Positions 1 through 6,192 of a stretch of DNA of 45,862 bases are shown piece by piece (position 1 is the first letter of the stretch; each line of letters starts with the position of its first letter). The stretch spans positions 1 through 45,862 of IMG/VR virus record IMGVR_UViG_3300031237_000010, one strand, 5' to 3'. The stretch comes from a virus. Under the pieces are notes generated by a model that had not been told where the DNA came from, searched no databases, and saw only the letters and a list, made by a program, of their open reading frames with translations. Both the position numbers and the translations under genes were made by a program.

Positions 1-71
1 TTCCGCACCTTCGGAGGGCGCGGGGCCTTCTCCCTCTTGGCGGGCTTCGGCACAGGGCGGAAGGTCGTCAC
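1..71 (-). CDS. N-terminal part of a small basic/Cys-containing early protein that crosses the window junction
   Basis: A GTG start at 71-69 overlaps the TGA of the upstream gene as GTGA. The frame runs to base 1 without a stop (residues MTTFRPVPKPAKREKAPRPP and on) and, if the molecule is circular, continues in the same frame at 45862 and ends at 45637, giving 98 residues. The Pro/Lys/Arg-rich start resembles the basic N-termini of small phage recombination-region proteins. The C-terminal half has a CGC...C pattern that could bind a metal. No function can be assigned. Confidence 0.7.
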   Translation of the reverse strand, partial: MTTFRPVPKPAKREKAPRPPKVR

Positions 72-484
72 AGTGGGTTCTCCGATAGACGAAGCTCGTG
101 CTCCCATGACTCTAGCGGGCGGACGTAGTAGGGTCGCCCGTAAGTGATTTCCTCGGAGGCGTCGAGCGGCAGGATGGCCCCGCACCGCTTACAGGAGTTG
201 TCATAGTGCTCAACGAGGGTATGGTCGCATGCGTTCTCCCAGACGTATTCCTTGCGCCACTGGTGGAACTCGCGGATCTCGCTCACGGCTTCGCGGAAAA
301 GCTTTCGGTAGTCTGGCCCCGGCTGGAGGAGGTGGGCGACCGAGCGCAGCGCCTCGATCACCACGGCGTCGTCGGCCTCCGTCTTTCCGTCGCGCTCCAT
401 CGCCGTGCTGACGGTGAGGGCAAAGCCTCGCGCCGCCGCAGCCAACTTCACGCCGTCATCGTGGACTACCTGTTCCCGGGTCAC
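68..484 (-). CDS. Early phage protein with a C-terminal zinc-finger-like motif
   Basis: About 138 residues. I chose the GTG at 484 because a purine-rich AAAGGAAG lies just upstream and the longer in-frame extension looks like non-coding GC-rich sequence. Residues about 95-115 hold CDHTLVEH...CKRCGAIL, a C-x-H...C-x2-C arrangement typical of small zinc-binding phage proteins. The rest is helical and charged. The stop is coupled by a GTGA overlap to the junction-spanning gene. Function unknown; the position in the early operon suggests DNA metabolism or host takeover. Confidence 0.65.
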   Translation of the reverse strand: MTREQVVHDDGVKLAAAARGFALTVSTAMERDGKTEADDAVVIEALRSVAHLLQPGPDYRKLFREAVSEIREFHQWRKEYVWENACDHTLVEHYDNSCKRCGAILPLDASEEITYGRPYYVRPLESWEHELRLSENPL

Positions 485-545
485 GGTGTTTCTTCCTTTC
501 GTGGGGCGATCACGCCCATTTGTTCCAACCCCAGCTCCGCTGTGC

Positions 546-743
546 TCACCGGGCCGCCATCTTCCGCCGGCGGGCCACCACCGCACTCGCCGGGATGCTC
601 CAGCTCCACCGCCGATACGTCTTCCGCTTCCGCTTCCACTCCATCAGGATCAGCTTCGACCCAGGCAAGGCCCCGTCCCGGCACAACTGGCTGACGCTGT
701 CCTCGGTGATCTTCAGGCTGTTCGCGGCGTCTGCGGTGGTCAT
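546..743 (-). CDS. Excisionase-like / MerR-type helix-turn-helix protein
   Basis: 65 residues beginning MTTADAANSLKITEDSVSQL, followed by CRDGALPGSKLILMEWKRKR. This is the familiar pattern of short excisionase-family DNA-binding domains: a helix-turn-helix in which the second helix precedes a beta wing with a conserved LPG/Lys. The ATG overlaps the upstream stop as ATGA. It lies between the replication loader-like gene and the small zinc protein and may be a regulator of the early operon. A second candidate excisionase sits next to the integrase at 44846-45076, so this one is more likely a transcription factor or a Cro-like element. Confidence 0.6.
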   Translation of the reverse strand: MTTADAANSLKITEDSVSQLCRDGALPGSKLILMEWKRKRKTYRRWSWSIPASAVVARRRKMAAR

Positions 744-1273
744 CGGGTCTCCTGTGTTGGGATAGCGCGGGTGAAGCCCCGCTCTACATGCGCGGTTGTC
801 TGCCGCTCCCGATACCGGGAGCTCGGGTAATCCCGAGGCTTGATCCGGCCCTGGTGTTTGTCCGGCTCATCTTCCGTCCAGGCCAGAGCGGCGTCGGTGT
901 ACCACATCGGATCCGGCAAGGGACAGGCGCAGCGAAGCCGGGGGGTAATGACCCCCGACGGGGTGGAGCAGCCAGCATAGAAACTCCGCATCCCGCAGAA
1001 GACGCATACCTCCGGGTCACCGTTCGTCTGCCGTTCTCCGTCGGTCTTGGGCAGGTGGCAGCGGGCTCGCTCCAGCAGGTCGGAGGCCGAGGGGAAGCGT
1101 TTGCTATTGCCGATCGCCTCGTCCGTCGCCCGCTCCAGGGCTTGTCCCGGGATGCCGGCGCGACGGAAGGCGTTGGCGTATTCCTCGCCCATCTTCTCGG
1201 TCTGAAGGCCGAAGGGTTTCCCGAAGGCATGGGCCAGCCGCTTGAGCTGCACCAGCATCACCGCGGTAGTCAC
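740..1273 (-). CDS. Putative replicative helicase loader-like protein (G39P-like N-terminus, zinc C-terminus)
   Basis: About 177 residues from the GTG at 1273, which lies next to the upstream TGA; an ATG at 1258 is an alternative. The N-terminal helical part (YANAFRRAGIPGQALERATD ... FPSASDLLERAR) matches the general pattern of phage helicase-loader proteins, in which a short helical bundle ends in a phrase like FPSxAELLE. The C-terminal part carries CVFCGMRSFYAGC and RCAC, possible metal ligands. It follows the DUF1376-type replication gene, which supports a role in loading the host replicative helicase. The assignment rests on pattern and context. Confidence 0.5.
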   Translation of the reverse strand: MTTAVMLVQLKRLAHAFGKPFGLQTEKMGEEYANAFRRAGIPGQALERATDEAIGNSKRFPSASDLLERARCHLPKTDGERQTNGDPEVCVFCGMRSFYAGCSTPSGVITPRLRCACPLPDPMWYTDAALAWTEDEPDKHQGRIKPRDYPSSRYRERQTTAHVERGFTRAIPTQETR

Positions 1274-1274
1274 A

Positions 1275-2072
1275 TCATCGCGCACGGCCGGCCTCTTTCG
1301 CCTGGGCGGAACGGATCGCAGTATCGAAATCATCCTCGACCGGAACTCGAGACGGGCGGGGTTCGCTCTCCTGCATCGCCTTCTGCACGAACGACCGAAG
1401 GGCCAGACCAGTGAGCCGCTGGGTGCCGTTCAATGCGTGATCCCGGAGTGCCGCGCCAACGTGCGCCCAGGTCGCTCCCGGGATACGGTGGCCCGTCCCG
1501 ATCATCTGGATTTCCCCGACCAGGGCGAGGGGGTTTGCGGAAGATTTCAGCAGTCCATCGAAGGCCGCTCGGCAGTCCTCCGGTAGCTCGGCCCGCACCG
1601 TCGCCTCTGCGTGTGTGTGTTCTCTTTCAGGAGAAGGAGAAGGAGAAGGAGAAGGAGAAGCAAGCTTTACCGCCGCTTGAGCGGGGCTTGAAGGCTCGCT
1701 TGAGGCTTGCTTGAGCGCCGCTTGGGTTTTGATACCCCCCAGCCTTCCCGCTCGCTGCTGGTTCGCTCGGTACTCCGCTGCCTCCTGGCGGATGCGCTCG
1801 AGCTTCGGATTCACCAGCCGGCCCGGGTCGCTAACTAGCGGCACGAAACAGGGTTCGACACCCTCCCAGAGCTTCCGCATGGCGGGCACCGACTGACCCT
1901 TGCAGAGCTTGGCCAGGTCCGCCAGGGCGGCGGGGATGGAGCCGTGGAGCCACTGGTGATCCAGCAGGCGGCGATAGGCACCCTCCTGGGCCAGCGTCAT
2001 CATGACCACATGCTCATCGGCGGCAAAATCCCGCGGATACCAGAGGTAGGCACCCACTTTGGCATGGCTCAC
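1275..2072 (-). CDS. DUF1376 (YdaU-like) phage replication initiation protein
   Basis: 265 residues. The N-terminus (KVGAYLWYPRDFAADEHVVM, then LAQEGAYRRLLDHQWLHGSI) is the hallmark of DUF1376, a winged-helix-like domain found in phage replication modules: W-Y-P, a D near position 15, then L-x2-E-x-G-A-Y-x-x-L-L. A flexible linker of five exact Ser-Pro units follows, encoded by a hexanucleotide repeat, then a C-terminal domain (residues about 165-265) that probably contacts DNA or the helicase loader. The GTG start overlaps the upstream stop as GTGA, and the next gene downstream is the loader-like protein, a common pairing. Confidence 0.75.
   Translation of the reverse strand: MSHAKVGAYLWYPRDFAADEHVVMMTLAQEGAYRRLLDHQWLHGSIPAALADLAKLCKGQSVPAMRKLWEGVEPCFVPLVSDPGRLVNPKLERIRQEAAEYRANQQRAGRLGGIKTQAALKQASSEPSSPAQAAVKLASPSPSPSPSPEREHTHAEATVRAELPEDCRAAFDGLLKSSANPLALVGEIQMIGTGHRIPGATWAHVGAALRDHALNGTQRLTGLALRSFVQKAMQESEPRPSRVPVEDDFDTAIRSAQAKEAGRAR
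1631..1660. repeat. Perfect hexanucleotide microsatellite, five GAGAAG units
   Basis: Five exact tandem copies of GAGAAG on the plus strand. On the coding (minus) strand they read TCTCCT repeats, i.e. Ser-Pro dipeptides in the linker of the DUF1376 protein. Loss or gain of a unit keeps the frame, so only linker length would change. Confidence 0.9.
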
Positions 2073-2437
2073 GCCTGGGCCTTTCGCCTTACCCGGCGTT
2101 CGATGAGGGGCAGCAGCCGGGCGTCGGCCGCCACCAACTCATCGGCCAGGTACCCGGTCCAAGAATTATTGAGGTCGGCCGGTATCAGGTCCGACTCCTC
2201 GTCAGCGGCCAGCTCCCGGTATGCCTCAAAGAGCCCCTTCGTGGTCACCCGTTTCCGCCCAGCAGCAAGCGCACGACGGGACCGCTGCAGCATCCAGCCG
2301 AACACCCGACCACCCTCCTCGGAGCGGCGCCAGACGCGGTAGGCGGCGAGGGAATTCGCCCGGCGGGAGGGGACCGAGGTCTGGGGGCCGCTAGGCAACG
2401 CAAAGAGAGGCATGTCCGAGAAGTCGCCGGGGGTCAC
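2069..2437 (-). CDS. Conserved phage/actinobacterial-type early protein of unknown function
   Basis: About 122 residues. The part from about residue 28 (RANSLAAYRVWRRSEEGGRV ... GRKRVTTKGLFEAYRE) and the later NNSWTGYLADELVAADARLL resemble a common phage protein family in which a helical N-terminus and a phrase like 'gdgFKINNNYsaryaR' are conserved; no activity has been assigned to it as far as I know. The GTG at 2437 forms a GTGA overlap with the stop of the alternative methyltransferase frame (2434). An ATG at 2413 is a second possible start. It is coupled downstream by GTGA to the DUF1376 gene. Confidence 0.6.
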   Translation of the reverse strand: MTPGDFSDMPLFALPSGPQTSVPSRRANSLAAYRVWRRSEEGGRVFGWMLQRSRRALAAGRKRVTTKGLFEAYRELAADEESDLIPADLNNSWTGYLADELVAADARLLPLIERRVRRKAQA

Positions 2438-2664
2438 GCGGCCTCACTCTTTCGGGGCCAAGAGATGCCATGCGAGGCGCACCACTGCTGGAACCTGTCC
2501 GTTGCCAAGGGCCTTGAGTCGGTCCATCCGATCGGCCACCCCATCAGCCACTCGTACACCTCGGGGGTCAGCTTCCCAAACAGCTTTGTCAGCCGCCGGC
2601 ACCCAGGATGCTTCTGCATGGAGGACGCCATCTGATTCGCCTTGGTCGTGGGCGTGGACAGCAG
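2434..2664 (-). other. Alternative open frame overlapping the methyltransferase C-terminus, resembling another methylase C-terminus
   Basis: In the frame one nucleotide downstream of the methyltransferase frame, this DNA reads LLSTPTTKANQMASSMQKHP, then GCRR ... LTPEVYEWLMGWPIGWTD and DRFQQWCASHGISW. These phrases resemble the C-terminal part of a common family of phage cytosine methylases (PTPT, KANQ, MGWPIGWTD). The main frame over the same bases reads DRMDRLKALGNGQVPAVV, the usual motif X. The alternative frame ends at 2434 with a GTGA overlap to the next gene, matching the operon's style. It could be reached by +1 frameshifting, be a fossil, or be a second coding layer. Confidence 0.45.
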
Positions 2665-3082
2665 ACCACAGTCGGCGCCTAAGGTGCGGTGCGCCCACGT
2701 CGGCAGCGGACACCGTGCGCCCCGGCAACCAGGAGTTGACGACGTTCTCTGCAAAGACGAAACTCGGCTGGACCTCGTTCGCGATGCGGACGACCTCGGG
2801 CCAGAGATTCGGCGCGACCAGTCGACCTCGGGCGGCAGAACTAAACGGTTGGCAGGGGAACCCGGCGCTGATGACATCAACGTGTCCCCGCCATGGTCGT
2901 CCGTCGAACGTCGTAACGTCATCCCAGATGGGGAACGGGTCGAGGAATCCGTCTCGCTGTCGGGCGAGGAGAATGGAACGGGCGTAGGGAGCAAGTTCAA
3001 CAGCGCAGACGGTGCGCCATCCCAGGAGGAGCCCTCCCAGAATGCCTCCTCCCCCGCCTGCAAAAAGTGCCAGCTCACGCAT
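2444..3082 (-). CDS. DNA (cytosine-5) methyltransferase, compact form
   Basis: 212 residues. Motif I is ALFAGGGGGILGG (about 5-17); the catalytic motif IV is GFPCQPFSSA with Cys77; motif VI is AENVV (112-115); motif VIII is VGAPHLRRRLW (129-139); motif X is LGNGQVPAV (192-200). It transfers a methyl group from SAM to C5 of cytosine in DNA, probably protecting phage DNA from host restriction. It is short: only about 15 residues separate motif VI from motif VIII and there is little room for a target recognition domain, so specificity is unclear. A GGAG precedes the ATG. No restriction endonuclease partner is seen, so it is an orphan enzyme. Confidence 0.85.
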   Translation of the reverse strand: MRELALFAGGGGGILGGLLLGWRTVCAVELAPYARSILLARQRDGFLDPFPIWDDVTTFDGRPWRGHVDVISAGFPCQPFSSAARGRLVAPNLWPEVVRIANEVQPSFVFAENVVNSWLPGRTVSAADVGAPHLRRRLWSAVHAHDQGESDGVLHAEASWVPAADKAVWEADPRGVRVADGVADRMDRLKALGNGQVPAVVRLAWHLLAPKE

Positions 3083-3140
3083 TCATTCTCCGGACATTGG
3101 AGCGGGTCATCCGTCTACCAGGTGAGGCGTTGAATCGAAA

Positions 3141-3241
3141 ACCAGCGCCGAGGACTTGAACCCCGGATCGTAGGGCAGCGCATTCCGCCACCCCTGTTCG
3201 TAGGGCAGCCACTTCGGCCACCCCCCGTCGAACTACGCTGG
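3141..3241 (-). ncRNA. tRNA-like element (possible degenerate or unusual tRNA)
   Basis: Read on the minus strand, CCAGCGT at 3241-3235 pairs over 7 bp with GCGCTGG at 3148-3142 (one G-U). A T-arm-like hairpin, CGGGG TTCAAGT CCTCG, sits directly before the 3' strand. TTCG/CGAA can form a D-arm-like stem right after the 5' strand, separated by two bases. The middle is too long (about 47 nt) and contains one copy of a 30-bp tandem duplication, so no convincing anticodon arm can be drawn. It may be a decayed tRNA, a tRNA mimic or an RNA leader of the methyltransferase gene. It fills the non-coding stretch 3083-3330. Confidence 0.4.
3168..3224. repeat. Imperfect tandem duplication, period 30 bp
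   Basis: The 27-base unit beginning TCGTAGGGCAGC at 3168-3194 recurs at 3198-3224 with four mismatches. Removing one 30-bp period from the tRNA-like element would leave about 71 nt, close to normal tRNA size. Confidence 0.75.
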
Positions 3242-3330
3242 CCCTGCCTTCGCTCCCCCGGCCAGATTTGCGAGCCGACCGGGCCCTACGCCCGCGCCGC
3301 CTCCAGGCGTTGCGGGTCCTACCTCCGCTC

Positions 3331-3594
3331 CTACTTCACCCCTCGCTTCGCTCGATCCGCTTTCACCTCTGCAAACGTCCGACCACTCCGCACCAGCCGT
3401 ATCCCGCACAACGCCGCATCCCGTTCAGTCAGTCTCAGGGCTTCGTCCACCGCGTGCTGCCGCTCATGGAATCGCGTCAGCATCGGCCGGCGCTTGTCTC
3501 CCGTCACCGCCACGACTCTCCAGCCGGATCCCTCAAACAGATCCTTGGGGCTGCGCGGCTGCCCAGGGGCTCGCTCGACTTCGTATCGGGTCAC
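3331..3594 (-). CDS. Small hypothetical early protein
   Basis: 87 residues starting at a GTG that overlaps the upstream TGA as GTGA. The sequence is basic, with WRVVAVTGDKRRPMLTRFHE in the middle and a run of Lys/Arg at the C-terminus. No recognised domain, membrane segment or metal site. About 90 bases separate its stop from the tRNA-like element. It is probably the last gene of the 6.8-3.3 kb run before a structural break. Confidence 0.55.
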   Translation of the reverse strand: MTRYEVERAPGQPRSPKDLFEGSGWRVVAVTGDKRRPMLTRFHERQHAVDEALRLTERDAALCGIRLVRSGRTFAEVKADRAKRGVK

Positions 3595-3905
3595 GCGGCG
3601 TCATCCTCGTTGTCGTTGTTTACTTCGGCTGCGGTGAAGAGCTTGTAGAGCCCCCGGTCCAGTATCTCCATCGCCACCGGCCCATCCCCTGGGGGCACCT
3701 TCTGCCGCGGGGGGCAGTGGGCCACATGCACCAACACCTCCATCAGCACCAGCCCCGCCGCCACACGGTTCCCCGGTTCCGCCATCCACTGCTCATGACA
3801 CCCGTTGCAGCAGAGGATGGTCTTGGCGCCGGTGGCGAACCCGATGGAGATCCCGAACTGCTCCCAGGTGTCGAGGTTGCCGATGCCGTAGCGAATGCCG
3901 GTCAC
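3591..3905 (-). CDS. Hypothetical early protein with a CCxxCH cluster
   Basis: 104 residues from the GTG at 3905, chosen because it makes a GTGA overlap with the upstream gene. Residues about 34-41 read CCNGCHEQW and a further HC lies near residue 74, so metal binding is possible. The C-terminus is acidic (NNDNEDD). No family recognised. Confidence 0.55.
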   Translation of the reverse strand: MTGIRYGIGNLDTWEQFGISIGFATGAKTILCCNGCHEQWMAEPGNRVAAGLVLMEVLVHVAHCPPRQKVPPGDGPVAMEILDRGLYKLFTAAEVNNDNEDDAA

Positions 3906-4240
3906 GCCCCAAATCCCTTTTTCTGGACTTCCCGTTCCCAAAGAGTGCGACCGTCGAGCCCGTCCGTCAGGAACTCCAGATAAGCGGGGTGGACATGAGC
4001 TAGGGTGTTCAGTCGCGCTTCAGTGACGGAGGTCTTGTCCAGCGCGAACTTGGCCCGCAGTACTTCGGTGCAGGAACTCAAAACCGCCTTGCGCCAATGG
4101 TCCCACATCCCATAGTTCCCGAACCAGCATGCGAGCTGCGCCGGATCATTCGCGTCCCACGTCGGGGCGCAGAGGACTTCCGGCACCTCCGGGGCGGGCG
4201 GTGGTTGCCAGGATACGGGCAACTCGGACGGATGGGTCAC
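3902..4240 (-). CDS. Hypothetical early protein, helical
   Basis: About 112 residues, GTG start overlapping the upstream stop by GTGA and its own stop coupled the same way downstream. A Pro-rich N-terminus is followed by a helical part (WFGNYGMWDHWRKAVLSSCT). It directly follows the putative recombination protein, so a helper role in recombination or replication is possible, but nothing in the sequence proves it. Confidence 0.5.
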   Translation of the reverse strand: MTHPSELPVSWQPPPAPEVPEVLCAPTWDANDPAQLACWFGNYGMWDHWRKAVLSSCTEVLRAKFALDKTSVTEARLNTLAHVHPAYLEFLTDGLDGRTLWEREVQKKGFGA

Positions 4241-5067
4241 GCTACCGCAGCCGGCTCGTCCTGCTCTTGCCCTTCTTCGTGGCGTGCGATCACCGTCTCA
4301 CAGGCGGCGATGAACGCCTTGAACCGTTCCGGATTGTTGGCCTCGGCCCACTCTTTCATCTTCACGACGTGCTCTGCCGAGCACTCGCTGAGCGGCTTAC
4401 CCTTGTCCTTCCCGAAGGGAATGACCATGGCGTTCTCTTTCGCTGCCGGCGGGGATGCAGCGACCGGAGTCTCGGCATCGCGCGGCAGGTCCTCCACGTC
4501 CTGGGTAAAGCGATCCGAAAGCCCGAACGCGTTGAGGGTCGCAGCCACTAGCGCCCGCTTCTGCGCCATCTTGGCCACAGTGTTCTCACATTCCCGGGGC
4601 CGGTCAACGTACTTGGACTCCATCGTGGAGCAGGCGCCGATGCCGACACCGAGGATGGCCCCGTTCCCCCGGGACACGATCTGGCAGCGCACGACGTAGC
4701 GGTACAGGCCGGCAGACTCTCCGGTTTCCTGTTGCCAGGTGAACTCACGATCCCCGCGGTGCGCGTTGCGCCACACCTTCTTGCGCTTGGACCAGGTGAC
4801 CGGCCGGTCGTGGTCGATCTCCTGGGAAATGACCTCGTAGTCCGGGTAGGACCCGAAGGCGATACACAGCCGCTCGGCACCGGGCTTCAGCAGAGTGGGC
4901 TTGTCGCCCGTTCCGGGGATCACCCCGAAGTCTTTCCCTTTTTCCAGCGCCTTCTCGATCAGCTCGGACACCGCTTTGTGCGCTTCGATCAGCGCGGCGG
5001 GGGTAGCCACCGGGCGGACGAGGGCCGTAACTCCGGGCCCGTCAACCGTCGACAACTCGGTACTCAT
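4237..5067 (-). CDS. Phage recombination-region protein (KPTLLKPGAE family) with ExoX-C-like tail
   Basis: 276 residues. AAAGGAG lies 9 bases before the ATG at 5067, so the 34-residue upstream extension is left out. Residues about 48-68 carry GVIPGTGDKPTLLKPGAERL and about 143-152 GVGIGACSTM followed by ESKY, the signature of a widespread phage family found in early operons, often in the place of an annealing protein. Residues about 215-260 (IPFGKDKGKPLSECSAEHVV) resemble the small DNA-binding module found at the end of exonuclease X and DUF3820 proteins. I infer a role in single-strand annealing or processing of DNA ends; the family's activity is not certain to me. Confidence 0.6.
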   Translation of the reverse strand: MSTELSTVDGPGVTALVRPVATPAALIEAHKAVSELIEKALEKGKDFGVIPGTGDKPTLLKPGAERLCIAFGSYPDYEVISQEIDHDRPVTWSKRKKVWRNAHRGDREFTWQQETGESAGLYRYVVRCQIVSRGNGAILGVGIGACSTMESKYVDRPRECENTVAKMAQKRALVAATLNAFGLSDRFTQDVEDLPRDAETPVAASPPAAKENAMVIPFGKDKGKPLSECSAEHVVKMKEWAEANNPERFKAFIAACETVIARHEEGQEQDEPAAVA

Positions 5068-5080
5068 TGTGTAGGCTCCT

Positions 5081-5260
5081 TTATCGGTAGAGCTTCTTCC
5101 AGCGGGTTTCCCGGAGGTCCCGGCTGATCTGACGCCACTTCTTCCCCAACCGCAGATCCAGGAACCCACCCACGAGGCCGACCACCGTCAGGAATCCGAC
5201 GAGGTAGACCGCGACGTCGAAGGTGTCGAGCATCCCGCGGGCAACCTCGGCCGGCGTCAC
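5081..5260 (-). CDS. Small single-pass membrane protein
   Basis: 59 residues from the GTG at 5260, which overlaps the upstream TGA. Residues about 14-36 (VAVYLVGFLTVVGLVGGFLD) form one membrane helix, followed by a strongly basic tail (KKWRQISRDLRETRWKKLYR), giving an N-out/C-in prediction. Function unknown; it is one of three consecutive small membrane proteins in this early operon. Confidence 0.55.
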   Translation of the reverse strand: MTPAEVARGMLDTFDVAVYLVGFLTVVGLVGGFLDLRLGKKWRQISRDLRETRWKKLYR

Positions 5261-5502
5261 TTCAGTTGATCCTCGGCGTAGGACCGCCCGCACCCGTGGC
5301 AGAGCACCCGGTGGGAAGGCAGAGTGTACAGTGCCGTGCTGTGGCAATGCGGGCACTCGGGTTGAGGCTCCGAGGGTTGGGTCTCCAGCCCGTAGGTGTG
5401 GCGACTCGATGCCTCAGACTGAGCCTGGAGATCGGCATTCCGGAGCTCCCGCGCCCATTTCCTAATCATTGGTCGCCCCGTCTCATCGCGGGCCACGGTC
5501 AT
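5257..5502 (-). CDS. Small zinc-ribbon protein
   Basis: 81 residues with CPHCHSTALY (about 49-58) and VLCHGCGRSY (about 66-75), i.e. two C-x2-C/H knuckles 13 residues apart, the classic zinc ribbon. The N-terminal half is charged and helical. The ATG at 5502 overlaps the upstream small membrane protein by 20 bases. It may bind nucleic acid or a host protein. Confidence 0.65.
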   Translation of the reverse strand: MTVARDETGRPMIRKWARELRNADLQAQSEASSRHTYGLETQPSEPQPECPHCHSTALYTLPSHRVLCHGCGRSYAEDQLK

Positions 5503-5629
5503 GATTGACGATCCGCCGCTCCCGGGCCATCTGGGTCACGCAATAGAGGCCGACGTAGAGCACCCCGACGTAGATCGCCGCCAGCAGCACCGCCCGGGTG
5601 GCGACGTTGAGCGCGAGGGTGATGGTCAT
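5483..5629 (-). CDS. Very small membrane protein
   Basis: 48 residues from the ATG at 5629, which overlaps the upstream stop as ATGA. Residues about 8-31 (NVATRAVLLAAIYVGVLYVG) are a single membrane helix; the C-terminus is basic and polar. Function unknown. Confidence 0.5.
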   Translation of the reverse strand: MTITLALNVATRAVLLAAIYVGVLYVGLYCVTQMARERRIVNHDRGPR

Positions 5630-5787
5630 CGGGTGATCCACCAGGTGAAGGCGCCCCACAGGAGGCCGGTCGCACCCACCACGAGCCCGAGCCGACGGGT
5701 TGACCAGCCCCGGTCCTCCAACACCACGAACAGGCCGGACAGCAGGAGCAGGCCCAGCAGCAGGAGCGCCCAAAAATTCCAGTTCAT
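5626..5787 (-). CDS. Small two-helix membrane protein
   Basis: 53 residues, found by reading the frame directly. It starts MNWNFWALLLLGLLLLSGLF and ends GLLWGAFTWWITR. There are two hydrophobic helices (about 4-22 and 30-48) with a short basic hairpin between them (EDRGWSTRR). Both ends are ATGA overlaps with neighbours, strong support for a real gene. It could be an early-expressed holin-like or exclusion protein; no family is recognised. Confidence 0.6.
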   Translation of the reverse strand: MNWNFWALLLLGLLLLSGLFVVLEDRGWSTRRLGLVVGATGLLWGAFTWWITR

Positions 5788-5945
5788 CGTCCGGCCTCAA
5801 TTACGATCTTTCGACCAGTGAAGTACTCCCCGAGCTGGCGCATCGACATGCCCGATACGGTGAACGGGGTGAGGTCCCATTCGTCGGTGAAGCCGTTCCA
5901 CCGCTCCCAGCCGAAGCGACCGAGCCGCAAGCGAACCGGGTTCAC
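5784..5945 (-). CDS. Small hypothetical early protein
   Basis: 53 residues from the GTG at 5945, which has GGGAGG 7 bases upstream; the longer frame upstream overlaps another gene and looks non-coding. The product has an aromatic/basic half (RLRLGRFGWERWNGFTDEWD) and a C-terminal helix. No known domain. Confidence 0.5.
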   Translation of the reverse strand: MNPVRLRLGRFGWERWNGFTDEWDLTPFTVSGMSMRQLGEYFTGRKIVIEAGR

Positions 5946-5979
5946 TTCTGGCCCTCCCGGTGGGCGTGGACGGCTGCGT

Positions 5980-6192
5980 TCATCGGTCGTCCCATGCCTG
6001 TGGGCCGCAGTCGAGATAGCGGCCATGCTGCTCTTCGCGGCTCGCGTGCTTCGCGTTGGCCTTCGAGACGTGGCGCCTGTTGGCCGCATTGAAGCGCGGC
6101 ACATTGCCGATCATGCCACCGGGGAAGCCCTGTTGCCGCTGTTGCGCCTGACGGGCGAGGAACTTCTCGCGGCTGCGTTCTTTCTCGGTCAT
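5980..6192 (-). CDS. Small basic glutamine-rich early protein
   Basis: 70 residues, ATG overlapping the upstream stop as ATGA. Very rich in Arg, Lys and Gln (EKERSREKFLARQAQQRQQG), with no hydrophobic core visible, so it may be a nucleic-acid-binding or disordered adapter protein. Function unknown. Confidence 0.5.
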   Translation of the reverse strand: MTEKERSREKFLARQAQQRQQGFPGGMIGNVPRFNAANRRHVSKANAKHASREEQHGRYLDCGPQAWDDR

